DNA of 64,000 nucleotides from Palaemon carinicauda (lineage: Eukaryota > Arthropoda > Malacostraca > Decapoda > Palaemonidae): positions 319,910,156-319,974,155 of the forward strand of contig NC_090725.1 of NCBI RefSeq assembly GCF_036898095.1, read 5' to 3'. Of this stretch, positions 12,555 through 22,600 are shown piece after piece (position 1 is the stretch's first letter; each line of letters opens with the position of its first letter). Under the pieces are notes generated by a model. It did no database searches. It saw nothing but the letters and a program-made list of their open reading frames with translations, and had not been told where the DNA came from. The position numbers and the translations under genes were made by a program.

Positions 12555-12945
12555 CCCCAAAATTATTGTATTTCCAACTTATAATGTGCCATTGTCATAT
12601 TTAGTAATTAGAAAAAATTAAAATAATTTCATTAAAATTATTCCTTTATTACAGTTACCCAACAATAGCATACATATCAATATGTTTTCCTGAAATATCA
12701 GCAACATATCATTATATATATTTTATTTTACAACAGATGTAATTGAATTAGCTTTTGGCAATATATTTTCAAGCCTTTTTTACTAAAAAGATGATCTTTC
12801 CACCGCTGATTAGCAAAATATTATCATATTGGTATACTCGACCCTCTGTTGATGAATATCTAATCGGACATGTGACAAAATTAGCCCTGATTCTTTTACA
12901 TATTTATTGTGACGCAGTTCCGGTAGGCCCTGCTGCTTCCTCCGG
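12555..12945. other. AT-rich spacer
   Basis: No feature recognised. The open frame beginning at 12755 runs into the dispersed repeat that follows and is not supported as a gene. Confidence 0.4.
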
Positions 12946-13160
12946 TGCCTTAGATGACCGCGGAGGTAGCAGCAGTAGGGGACTCAGCAGTATGAAGCTT
13001 CATCTGTGGTGGAAATGTGGGAGGTTGGGCTGTGGCACCCTAGCAGTACCAGCTGAACTCGGCTGAGTCCCTGGTTAGGCTGGAGGAACGTAGAGAGTAG
13101 AAGTCCCCTTTTTTATTTTGTTTCTTGTTGTTGTGCCTTTGGTATATGGATGGATGGATT
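12946..13160 (+). repeat. Dispersed repeat ending in (TGGA)n, copy 1
   Basis: This starts near GCCTTAGATGACCGCGGAGG and ends at GGTATATGGATGGATGGAT. Closely similar copies occur at 54478-54616 and 63518-63765 in the same orientation, and a diverged inverted copy lies at 57440-57562. Shared blocks include GCTGAACTCGGCTGAGTCCC and GGAACGTAGAGAGTAGA. A tetranucleotide tail is typical of RTE-like LINEs and their SINEs, but no coding part is visible, so the class is uncertain. Confidence 0.7.
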
Positions 13161-13164
13161 ATTA

Positions 13165-13492
13165 TTAAGCGAAAGAGACAGCCACTCTTCAAATGTTTAA
13201 AGGTTGCTCATGAATGGTAGAGGCAAGGGACAGTGACATTGCACTAGCAGACAGGACAATGCCCTAGAGACTATCCATATTATCAGTGCCCAAGCCTCCT
13301 CTCCACCCAAGCTAGGAAAAGGGAGGACAAGGCATTGACTCCTGGTGACTCACAAGGTTGACATATAGGTTCCCCAAGGATGGTAAGGTTGCAGCCATTA
13401 AGGGAGCAAACGAGTTTGAGTGTGCCCGAACCCCAGTCTACCAATCATGAGGCACCGACGTTACCAGTTAAGCCATATCCTTAATATATAGG
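13165..13492 (-). mobile_element. tRNA-derived SINE, minus strand
   Basis: Read on the minus strand, it begins near 13490 with a tRNA-like head (TATGGCTTAACTGGTAACG as A-box region, GGGGTTCGGGCAC as a mutated B box). The body then parallels the SINE at 183-632, including GCAACCTTACCATCCTTGGG and CCTCTACCATTCATGAGCAACC. It lacks the TA expansion of the other copy. Confidence 0.7.
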
Positions 13493-14133
13493 ATCGAATA
13501 CAATTTTTTTTTTTTTTTTTATGAGAGGGTTTTTATTTGTGAATGATATTAAAATATTGATATTTCAGGAGTATTTTTTGAAAATTTCGTTCAACAATAC
13601 TTCTCAGTTTCTAGCTTTTCATAAAGGTGGATTCAACTCTCCTCGGATACTGCAGACACAATTCCTCCCTTCAGAAATCACGGGGTAATTCACTATTATC
13701 CACATGAATGCTTTCTGAAGGCAAAGTTATAAATGCATCAGTGCATAATTCTAGGCAAATATTTTTCAAATTATCTAGTTCTCCAAATTTTGTTTATACG
13801 AATAAAATGATGCATTTTGCAACGCGCTTAAGCTTTTAACTACACAGAGAATCATTATAGAGCCTCAATCATGACCTCTTACTCCTGCTAAAACCAAAAA
13901 TGAAATCTACAACATTTATAAGATTTCTTGGACTTAAATCTTAGGACATCTGTGTGACTAGCCAATGGAGAGCTACAGTGCAACATTATGACCTAATTTA
14001 TTTTTTATTTTCATAAGATAAAAGAATATATATATATTAAAATGTGTGAACTACTGCAGCACGTCTACTAAATCATATAATCATAGTCTTTGGTGTAAAA
14101 TATTTAAAACTATTGTCGTCTGCCCATTCAATT
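13493..14133. other. AT-rich spacer
   Basis: There is a poly-T run at 13505-13520. No coding region, RNA gene or repeat unit was recognised. Confidence 0.4.
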
Positions 14134-14134
14134 A

Positions 14135-14332
14135 TGATCGTAAAAACAATCTTACTGCCTCTAGTTTTGTGGATTTCACCAACAACAAACTGGAAAAAAA
14201 AAATATATAGGTGAGGTATAAGAAGTCCATCAAATTCTTTATCTCACTTGAAAAAGAAAGTTTCTCCAGTTTAATGAAATGTCGAAGTCAAGCATTTAAC
14301 AATAATAAGTTATTCTGATTTTTAAAATATTT
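14135..14332. repeat. Direct repeat, right copy (197 bp)
   Basis: Nearly identical to 12358-12554, about 1.78 kb apart and in the same orientation. The ends are not TG...CA, which argues against ordinary LTRs. Confidence 0.9.
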
Positions 14333-14377
14333 GTGATAAACGTTTTGCAAATGCTTTAGGGCTCTTTTGGTGTCCAA

Positions 14378-14492
14378 TGGCATTATCATCATCATCTCCT
14401 ACGCCTATTGACGCAAAGGGCTTCGGTTAGATTTCACCCCTCGTATCTATCTTGAGCTTTTTAATCAATACTTCTCCATTCATGATCTCACA
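14378..14492. repeat. Dispersed repeat, copy of 6228-6425
   Basis: Shares CATCATCATCTCCTACGCC, GACGCAAAGGGC and ACTTCTCCATTCA with the earlier copy. It is shorter and ends before the CTGGGCCTTCC segment. Confidence 0.6.
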
Positions 14493-15280
14493 CTTCTCCC
14501 ACTGCTAATAAAGTTTGTATCAAGTTATAATGTTAAATAAAAAATATTATTCGTATTAATTTCGTGTAGGTTTAGTTGTGGTCTACTTAAAAATATATTA
14601 CTGAGCTTTCTGTATACAACAAGCTTCTTCTCTCTCTTCTTACGAGATCTTTCTATATGTCTTTCGATAGCAATTATTAATTGCGATACTATCAACCTCA
14701 CTATCGCTAGTTCAATTTCCAGTTTATACCAGCAATCCAGTGCCGATTTTAATGAAATGGAATGGACAACAGGATCGAGAGTAAAGAATAAGTGAAAAAG
14801 CGTAAAATTTTGCTGCTCATTGCTGGAACGTATTTGCGGTCCGAGCCATTGCTCAATGTTCGGAACAGTAATCTCTCCTGACCATCATTTCTTATTCCTC
14901 CCTGACAACAAAAAAACTTCGATATATATTGGACTGTGTCGTGAATTTCTTCTTTTCCCATTACTCTGAAGGTAATTTGTAATAACTTAATTGATATTCA
15001 GTGATTATATTGTTAAAATGGTATTTTACAGGTAAAGTGGTCTCATGTTTTAGTCTGAAAGAAGCCTAGGCGTATGGTTTTTTTTTTTTTCTAGCATCTT
15101 TATGTTAGATTAGGCCTTCCTTCAGAGGAGGCTTTGAAGCAGGCCTACAGATTCAAGTATGGCGTATCTTGGATTTTTTTTATTAGATATTATTAAACAA
15201 GATAATACAGCAGACCTAAACAAAATGACGAATACAAGATTGACCAAATAAACTCTTAGAAATTTTGTAGTTACCTAACC
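14493..15280. other. Spacer without recognisable feature
   Basis: AT-rich sequence. A 70-codon minus-strand open frame at 14749-14961 shows no motif I recognise. Confidence 0.4.
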
Positions 15281-15284
15281 TCAA

Positions 15285-16395
15285 TTTACCTACCTTTATC
15301 TTACCTGCTCTTACCTTGCCTGATCTTACCGTACCCAGGCATATTCTTGTATTCTCTTACCGTACCTATACTTACTTACGTATTCTTAAATTATTTACAC
15401 ATATCTTGCCTGCCATCATTTAACTAGCCTTACCTTATCTAACCTCACGTTACATATACTTACCTTACCTAACCTAACCTTACATACTCTTACCTTACCT
15501 AACCTCTCCATACCTTACCTTAACTTCCTTTGCTTTTCATAACATCACATTACCTTACCTAACCTCACCTCACCTCACCTGCTTTTACCGTACTAATTCT
15601 TACATTGCCTATCCTTACCTTAAATACTCATACTTTACCTACCCATATCATTCCTATACATACTTTTACCTACCGTTACCTTTACTGCCCATACTTTACC
15701 TACCCATACTTTAACTACATATATTTTACCTAACCTTACCTCACCTGCTTTTATTTTACTAAGCCTAACCATACCTACCCTCACCTTACCTGCTTTTACC
15801 TTACCTACTCATAATATATCTACTCATATCATAACTACTAATACCTGCTTACTAATATCTTGCATAATAATACTGTACCTACCCTCAATTTACCTGCTCT
15901 CACCATGCCTAAATTTACCATAGCTACCCTTACTTTACCTACTCTTACCTTCCACACCCTTATCTACTATTACTATATCTCACACCTGTCCTTATCTATT
16001 CTTACCACATCTCTTAACTAGCCTAGCCTTACATTACCTTACCTTACCTTACCCTACCCTACCCTACCCTACCCTACTCCGCCCCACCCCACCCCACCCC
16101 ACCCTACCCTACCCTACCCTTCCTTACCCTACCCTACTCTACCCTACCCTACCCTACACTACTGTACATACCCTATCCTACACTACTGTACATACCCTAT
16201 CCTACCTTACTCTACCCTACCCTACCCTACCCTACTCTACCATACCCTAACCAACCCTACCACACTCTACCATACCCTACCACACTCTACCATACCCTAC
16301 ACTACTCTACCATACCCTATCCTAGTCTATCATACCTTATCCTACCCTACCCTCCCTTACTTAATTTTACTTTACCTTATTCTACCTACCCTGCA
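15285..16395. repeat. Degenerate TTACC/CCCTA pentanucleotide satellite
   Basis: About 1.1 kb is built from variants of the 5-mer TTACC. It begins irregular (CCTTACCTAACC), becomes regular near 16030 as (CCTTA)n, (CCCTA)n and (CCCCA)n, then degenerates again as CCATACCCTACCACACTCTA-like units. The plus strand is almost free of G. It is not a canonical arthropod TTAGG telomere repeat, although isolated CCTAA units occur. Confidence 0.85.
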
Positions 16396-16479
16396 ATGTC
16401 ATATTTGACCCTTAACCTTTTGCAATAAATATAAAATGAAAGTAACGGATGTGCTTTAGCCCTTTATTTCTGAAACCAT

Positions 16480-16905
16480 CCTACAAGGGTCTCCTATTCC
16501 TTAAACTTACAAGCTTCTATGATTCCTCAAACTTACCTATAAGCTCCTCTAATTCCTTAAACTCGACTAAAAGCTCCTCTAATTCCTTAAACTCGCTACA
16601 AGCTCCTCTAATTCCTTAAACTCGCTACAAGCTCCTCTAATTCCTTAAACTCACCTACAAGCCCCTCTAATTCCTTAAATTCACCTACAAACCCCTCTAA
16701 TTCCTTAAATTTACCTAAAAGCTATCCTTTAATTGCTTAAACTAACTTACAAACCCAACTAACTCCTTAAACGAACCTGCAAGCTCCCCTAATTCCTTTG
16801 ATGAGCCTACAATATCCTCTATTTTAATGAACTAGATTACAAGACCCCACTCATTCCTTAAACACACATACAAGCCTCTCAAATTCCTTAAACACTAAAT
16901 ATATG
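16480..16905. repeat. 29-30 bp tandem array, block 1
   Basis: The unit approximates AGCTCCTCTAATTCCTTAAACT followed by CGCTACA, regular at 16572, 16601 and 16630 and diverging toward both edges. The same unit reappears in block 2 at 18160-18395. Confidence 0.85.
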
Positions 16906-17635
16906 AAACTTTCACTACTATTGAAACTGGAATTCGCTATAAGAAATGGACGAGTGCTGACTATTTTGGTATTTTTCTCTATATGTTTAGAGGGGCTGGG
17001 GCATAATAATTTACGTATCATCTATTAAAATGTGAAGTATGTTATTCACTCCAAGTCCATTGTTCACATCTGAGAAACTGAAGGGAACTTATTGCGCATG
17101 CATGTTTTCCATCAGTTTGGAGAACTTTCTATGCATTTACAATGACGTATTTGTCAGGTGGATTTTTAAACCAATCAGCAGCTTATAAGTACTTCTACAT
17201 ACGTTCCTAAATGTTGTTCTACGACCGTCCTTTTTTTTCACCTTCCCCTTCAGTTTCAACTTAACCACCATCACATAAAGACGTCCCCAAGAGGAAACTT
17301 AAGGGAAATACATCAATATGTTTTAAAATTTAGTGTAATTTCATTGATGTCAGCAATTGAGTATGACGGAAATGCTCGCCGTTCAATGTAAAGCTATTGT
17401 TACTCATGTGAAATTAAAAAATAATCGTGAAATAATGGTTAAAATTCCCAATTCCAAATTAATTTTTTGGGAAGACTAGCACATTCCTACTGCAACGCTT
17501 CTGGAAGGATTTCCAAGAAAAAAAAGCGACGGTGTCAATCAAAAGGTGGGGAATCATTGTTATTTATTTCTTCATAATGTGAGGATTTATTTGTGATTTA
17601 CTTTATCATAATGTAATGAATGATTTAAAGTTTTC
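16906..17635. other. Spacer without recognisable feature
   Basis: Mixed AT-rich sequence. I see no supported gene, RNA or repeat. Confidence 0.4.
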
Positions 17636-17659
17636 AGGCATCCTGACATTATCATAATG

Positions 17660-17800
17660 TAAGGATTAGTTTTAGTTTGGGACCTGGGAAGGGGGTTCCG
17701 GCTAGCGGTTGTGATGTGGGAAGGTTTGTGACCTGGGAAGGGGGGTCCAGGGGCTTGCCCCCGGCTAGGTGTTTTGACCTGGGAACTACTATGTTAGGTC
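17660..17800. repeat. Short G-rich direct repeats
   Basis: GGGACCTGGGAAGGGGG, TGTGACCTGGGAAGGGGGG and TTTGACCTGGGAACTAC occur within 140 bp, next to a CCGGCTAG(C/G) motif that appears twice. The origin is unknown. Confidence 0.5.
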
Positions 17801-17887
17801 AGGTAGGTTGTTAGGTTCTGTACCCTGTTACAAATCTCAAAAGTGATGAACAATCACGTTTCGGCCTGTTTTCATCCACTTACATCA

Positions 17888-18112
17888 ACGATATATTTTT
17901 CCAACTGGTTATCTTATGCTCATTTTGCATTTCTGACCCTTATTACTGCTGCAAATCACTCTTTATGACATTTCCACATTAAAAAAACCCCAGTTTCCCA
18001 CTGGGTTTCCCCATAATTGTCTCTATATAAGGGGGTACAAAAACTCATGAACCAATAATCATGGTCAGAAATGCATAAAAGACAAGATAGTGAGTAGGAA
18101 AAATATAGGGCT
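17888..18112. repeat. Imperfect inverted repeat, possible foldback element
   Basis: The left arm at about 17888-17945 contains ATATATTTTTCC, CTTATGCTCAT and GCATTTCTGACC. The right arm at about 18060-18110 contains GGTCAGAAATGC and GGAAAAATATA in inverse order. The arms are clearly diverged and the intervening 110 bp codes for nothing. It may be an old MITE; no target duplication was confirmed. Confidence 0.4.
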
Positions 18113-18159
18113 CATGTATTTGGCTAGAAATCAAAATATCATATATTTGCCCCTTTAAC

Positions 18160-18395
18160 TAACCTAGAGGCTCATCTCATTAATTTAAATATAAGCTCCT
18201 CTAATTCTTCATACCAATACACAAGCTGCTCTAATTCCTTAAACTAACCTACAGCTCATCTAATTCCTTAAACTAACTTACAAGCTCCTCTAATTCCCTA
18301 AACAAAATAACAATCTCCTCTAACTCTATAAACTAACCTACAACCTCTTCTAATTCCTCAAATTAACCAAAAAACTCCTCTAATTCATACCTTTA
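18160..18395. repeat. 29-30 bp tandem array, block 2
   Basis: Units such as AGCTCCTCTAATTCC recur with stronger divergence than in block 1, from which it is separated by 1.3 kb of unrelated sequence. Confidence 0.75.
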
Positions 18396-18617
18396 CATTG
18401 TGTGATCCCAACCTGAGCTGATCTACATGTTTTGGCAAAACCATGTAAAAGAAAACCCTTAGACTAAATTAAATAAGAAGCTTGGTCTTATTTTATAGAT
18501 GGTGCAAACAGTTCCAACTTAACTTATATATTGCTCAATTTTGTAAGTAAGGTTTTATATGTTATGAAAATGTATAGTAAACTGGTATTATATAGTGAAG
18601 GTAATAACAAAGTAATT

Positions 18618-18800
18618 TTAAACACAAGACTTACCCGGTAGTTATATATATTGCTTACGTCCCCGACGTCAACGGCAGAAAATTCGAAACTCGTGCCAAC
18701 CGCTAGTTGGATAGCCAGGTGTACCACCCCTGCACCCTAGCGAGGTACCTGGGAACCATTCCAGTGACCCTCATATATTCCCTGCCGTCGCCAGCGGCGA
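18618..18800 (+). repeat. Left inverted terminal repeat of element A
   Basis: It is complementary to 39345-39566. Shared core blocks are ACGTCCCCGACGTCAACGGC, CCAGGTGTACCACCCCTGCA and GGTACCTGGGA. The outermost bases differ from the right end: the right repeat carries about 30 extra terminal bases, as in other DIRS elements. Confidence 0.85.
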
Positions 18801-18965
18801 CACGTGAATTCTACTCCGTCATTACTGATCGTTTTTTTTGGTGAAGTACAAATCTTTGGTTATTGACTCCCGCTTGTTTTTGATCTCGCTTTGGATATTT
18901 CTTGATTTTGTTTGGATTAGATGATTTTTGACCTTTGCTTGTCTGAATTCTCTTAAATTTTCAAA

Positions 18966-19307
18966 ATGGCCACCCCCCCCTATAACTTTTAGGTTATGTG
19001 TGACTAGTGGGTGTAAGACCCGTATGGCTAAACCCTCTCTTAACCCCCATTCTCTCTGTGTTGCATGTAGAGGTAAAGAGTGTGATTTAGGTGATCGCTG
19101 TGACAAATGTGTTTTGCTGTCAGAGCATGAATGGATTGAGTTTGATAGATACAGACGTAAACTCAAAAGGGATAGATTGAGGCGTAGTTCTTTTCGCTCA
19201 TCTAGAGATATTTCCTCTTCCCATGTCATTAATCCTATTCCTTCTCCTGTAGTGGTTGATCCCGATCCCACTATTGCAATTGCTAATGAACCTTCACTAA
19301 AAGATAT
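18966..19307 (+). pseudogene. Element A gag, N-terminal part, cut by insertion of D
   Basis: By alignment with B and E the start is the ATG at 18966 in an AAAATGGC context. A run of C (18969-18977) then shifts the frame, and the remaining frame (frame 1) encodes the Gag N-terminus. It carries the cysteine motif also seen in B, E and D: C-x4-C, then NPHSLCVACRGKECDLGDRC and CVLC-like CDKC spacing. A basic stretch, a Ser-rich stretch and EPSLKDI follow. The reading is cut exactly where D begins and resumes at 33964. Gag of DIRS elements presumably forms the particle that packages the RNA; the role of the N-terminal cysteine domain is unknown. Confidence 0.75.
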
Positions 19308-19500
19308 TTGTTCCGTAACCGAAATACAAACCATGCTATTTACAGAGGGTTTACCTTTTAGCGCAGCTGAAATGACGAGCCAATAGTTTTAACGAGGGTT
19401 AATTACCCCCGCGCTAGTTAGCGGGGGGTGGGGAAGGGTAGCTTGCTACCCCTCCCCCCTCCACACACCGGTGACTTGATTCACTTCACTTTTGGCTCGG
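19308..19500 (+). repeat. Left inverted terminal repeat of element D
   Basis: Complementary to about 33760-33963. Shared blocks are CTATTTACAGAGGGTTTACC, ATGACGAGCCAATAGTTTTA and ACGAGGGTTAATTA. It contains two strong hairpins: CCCCGC...GCGGGG at 19407-19426 and GGGTAGC-TT-GCTACCC at about 19436-19451. A diverged version of the same repeat opens element F near 39646. Confidence 0.85.
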
Positions 19501-19545
19501 CGGTGATCAGACGTGTCTGCTCATCATCCTCGTGACAGCCTTTAA

Positions 19546-19567
19546 TTTTCTGCTTTCTCTTTTCAGC
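19546..19567 (+). promoter_or_regulatory. Splice-acceptor-like site before family-2 gag
   Basis: A pyrimidine-rich run ends in TTTTCAG at 19560-19566, 43 bases before the gag ATG at 19610. The same place in element F has a CTGTCTTTCAG at about 39937-39947 followed by the same GTGTGTG, even though F is otherwise much diverged. This suggests the 5' leader is spliced; it is a sequence-pattern inference. Confidence 0.4.
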
Positions 19568-19609
19568 GTGTGTGTTGGTTGGAAGTTGACCTTCAGTTAT
19601 TTCTTTACA

Positions 19610-22600
19610 ATGCGTACATGCCCTGGAGTTGCCGGTCGTCCTTGTGGGACTTTCATGTCGGACGTAAATACGGATCCGCACACCCTCTGCCCTCAATGTC
19701 GGGGCCGACGTTGTGACCAGGAGAACATGTGCCGTGAGTGCAGGGAGTGGTCTGCCTCCCAGTGGGAGAGGTTTGGCCGTCGGCGTAAGAAGAAGTCCAA
19801 GAGAGACCGTTCTCCTCCGGGGTTAGCCTTGAAGGAGGAAGGTTCTCGGGACTCTTCTTCCGCCGCCCAAACCTCCTCCGAAGCTCCCCCTCGTCCGCCT
19901 CCTAAGGAGAGTCGGCCGAGTGAGAGCGCAGACCCTTGTTCTGTTTCCCGACCTTCGGTGGGGGGAGAGGGCGTCGCCTCCCATAGCGAGGCGGTTCCCC
20001 CTCCTCCTCCGGGGGAGGTTATTGATAATGCCTTATCCAGTGATGATCTTTTACAGATTTGGTCGTCCCTGGGGCTTAAGGGCTTGCCCTCCAGGGTCGC
20101 TCTTATTGACCTTGTCTCGTTGGGGGCCGCTGTTAAGCAGTCGCCGGCGGTAGCAGAGGTAGACCCTCTGTCTATTGTCGACGTCGTTGGGACAGAGTCC
20201 TCCGACGTGGCTGGGCAATCCGCCGCAGGTGCTGTTGCGGGTGATGGTGCTAAAGGCTCTCCTCCTCCTTCCGTACATCCTTCGAAGGAGGAAGTGAGTC
20301 CTTCGGTCTCGGCTGCTGCTCAGCTTCCTTCTGAGGGAAGTGCTTTGACGGAGACTCCCCTTCGGAGGACCGATGGTCCCGACGATCTTCCCCGAGGCCG
20401 CCTCCGCCGTAAGGCTCACCGTCCGCTACGCCACAAGGGCCTCCCTTCCCCTTACAGGGGGTCTAAGAGGCGCCTTTTTGGGTCTTCATCCTCCGGGGGG
20501 GACTCTCCTCGTCAGCCTCAACCTACAGCTCCGCCTTCCTTGAACCTCTCTGCAGACCGCTCACCATCTCCTGCCAGATCTTCCCCTTCTGGAGAACTCG
20601 TCACCCGACGGGCAACGGTCCCTTCGGGACTAAGGGATCCTTCCCTTATGCGGGCAGTGCTAGCGCACAAGCGCTCTCCTGCTCGCCAGCGCTCTCCTGA
20701 TCTTCAGCGCTATCCTGCTCGTCGACGATCTCCTGCTCGCCAAGACTCTCCTGCTCGCCGACGCTCACCTGCTCGTCAGCTCTCTCCTGATGTTCGCCCC
20801 CCTCGCCAGCACTCTCCTGCTCGTCAGCTCTCTTCCGAGCATCAGCGCTCATTTGAGGACCATCGCCCTGCGGTCTTTGACCACCCTTTAGTTCCTGCTG
20901 AGCTCCCTGCTCACCATCTGCCTGGTCCTGTGGCTACGCAACATCGTGCTGCGCGTGTGTCAAAAACACATGTTCGCCAACGCGCCAACAATCTCCCAGT
21001 TATTGCACGTGAACGCGCCGCGCCACCTGTCCTTTCACATGACACGCGTCGACCTTCTGCTCGCCAGCGATCTCCAGCTCGCCAGCGATCACCTACGCGC
21101 CAGCGATTACCTCCTCGCCAGCGTTCACCTGCTTGCCAGCGCGCACAGGCGATCTTAGTATCGCCTATTCAACAGCGACAGCTAGCGCGCCAACGTTCTC
21201 CAACGCTCCTGAAGGAACATGGTTCGCCAGCTTCTAGCTCTCCATCGCGCGATCGCCCGCCTGCGCATGCTGCTCGCCATCGCTCGCCATTGCACGATCG
21301 CCCTCCTGCGCATGATCACCATCGCACCCCATCACGCGATCGCCCACCTGCACATGCTGCTCGCCATCACGCGATCGCCCCCCTGCGCATGCTGCTCGCC
21401 ATCGCTCGCCATTGCACGATCGCCCTCCTGCGGATGCTGATCACCATCGCACCCCATCACGCGATCATTCACCTGCGCATGCTGCTCGCCATCGCTTGCC
21501 ATTACGCGGTCATTCACCTGCGCATGCTGCTCACCATCGCACGCCAATGCGTCGACATGCCACATCGCGCCATCGCCAACTTGAACAACTGCACTCACCA
21601 GCTCGTCATCGATCGCCTGTGGATCTACATCACCAGCGATCTTCCTCACCTACGCGGCAGCGCGTTCCCTCGCCGTCGCGCCAACGCTTGCGTTCGTCGC
21701 CTCGGACTTGAGTTCATTTACCTGCCCACCCTCGCGCGCGCGACTCGCCTGCGCGCCCGCGCGACCACTCGCCTGCGCCCCCGCGCGACCGCTCGCCTGT
21801 GCGCCCGCGCTACCGCTCGCCTGTGCGCCTGCGCGATCATCCACCTGCGCGCCCGCGCGATCGCTCGCCCGCGCTCCCGCGCGACCATTCGCCCTCATTG
21901 TTCGCGGCGAATTCCGCAGCCGGTGGTAGCAGCAGGAACGCGTGCTCCTAGACGGCACTCGGGATCACCTCCATCCAAACTAAGGTTGGTAGTGCAGGAC
22001 GAGGAGAGGTTTGTACATCATTCTTCCCCACCTTCTTTTCAGGCAGGTACCGTGGTGTCCACTCCAAAGGATCGCCCGATCCCTTTCCCTTTAGCGAGGA
22101 TTTCGGACTCTTGTGTCCTTGGAGTAGCAGACTTGGTTTGGTCCTCTGGCACGGGCATTAGTGAGGGTTATGAAACCAGCACTCGCCGTCCAGGGTAACA
22201 AACCAACGGCTGTCTCTCCTACGCTGAAGAGAAAGAGAGGAGTGGACTTCGTGGTGACTTCCCCCAGGGCGAAGTTGATTCCCAAGAGGTCGGTCGCGAA
22301 GGTCCCTTCTCCTGCACGGGTACTCTCTCCTTCTCCCGTGGACGAGGCCTTTCCGTCCTCAGGTGAGTCCAGTGGGGCGGTAGTCTTCCCCTCGGCACCA
22401 GGGGGGGAGACTTCGCTTCATGCAGGAGAATCGTCTCGTGAGGAAGGGCCCCTCAAACCTCGTTGTTGGGATCCTGTATCCCTCCCAGGAGGGAGTCCAA
22501 GGATTCCAAGACCGTCCCTAAATCCTCTGCAAGGATTCGTCAGGAACCCACGACTACCCAGGGGAATGTCCACGTATCACCCCAGGAAGAGATTCCTGGG

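Noticed and set aside
12358..14332. The 197-bp direct repeats as LTRs of a small retrotransposon
   Set aside because: Ends are not TG...CA, and the interior holds a SINE and a dispersed repeat and no primer-binding site or coding region.
15285..16395. Possible interstitial telomere repeat
   Set aside because: The monomer is TTACC/CCCTA; arthropod TTAGG is not maintained beyond one or two chance units.
20051..21958. Minus-strand and alternative-frame ORFs across the D gag
   Set aside because: They shadow the GC-rich RSP repeat array and show no domain.
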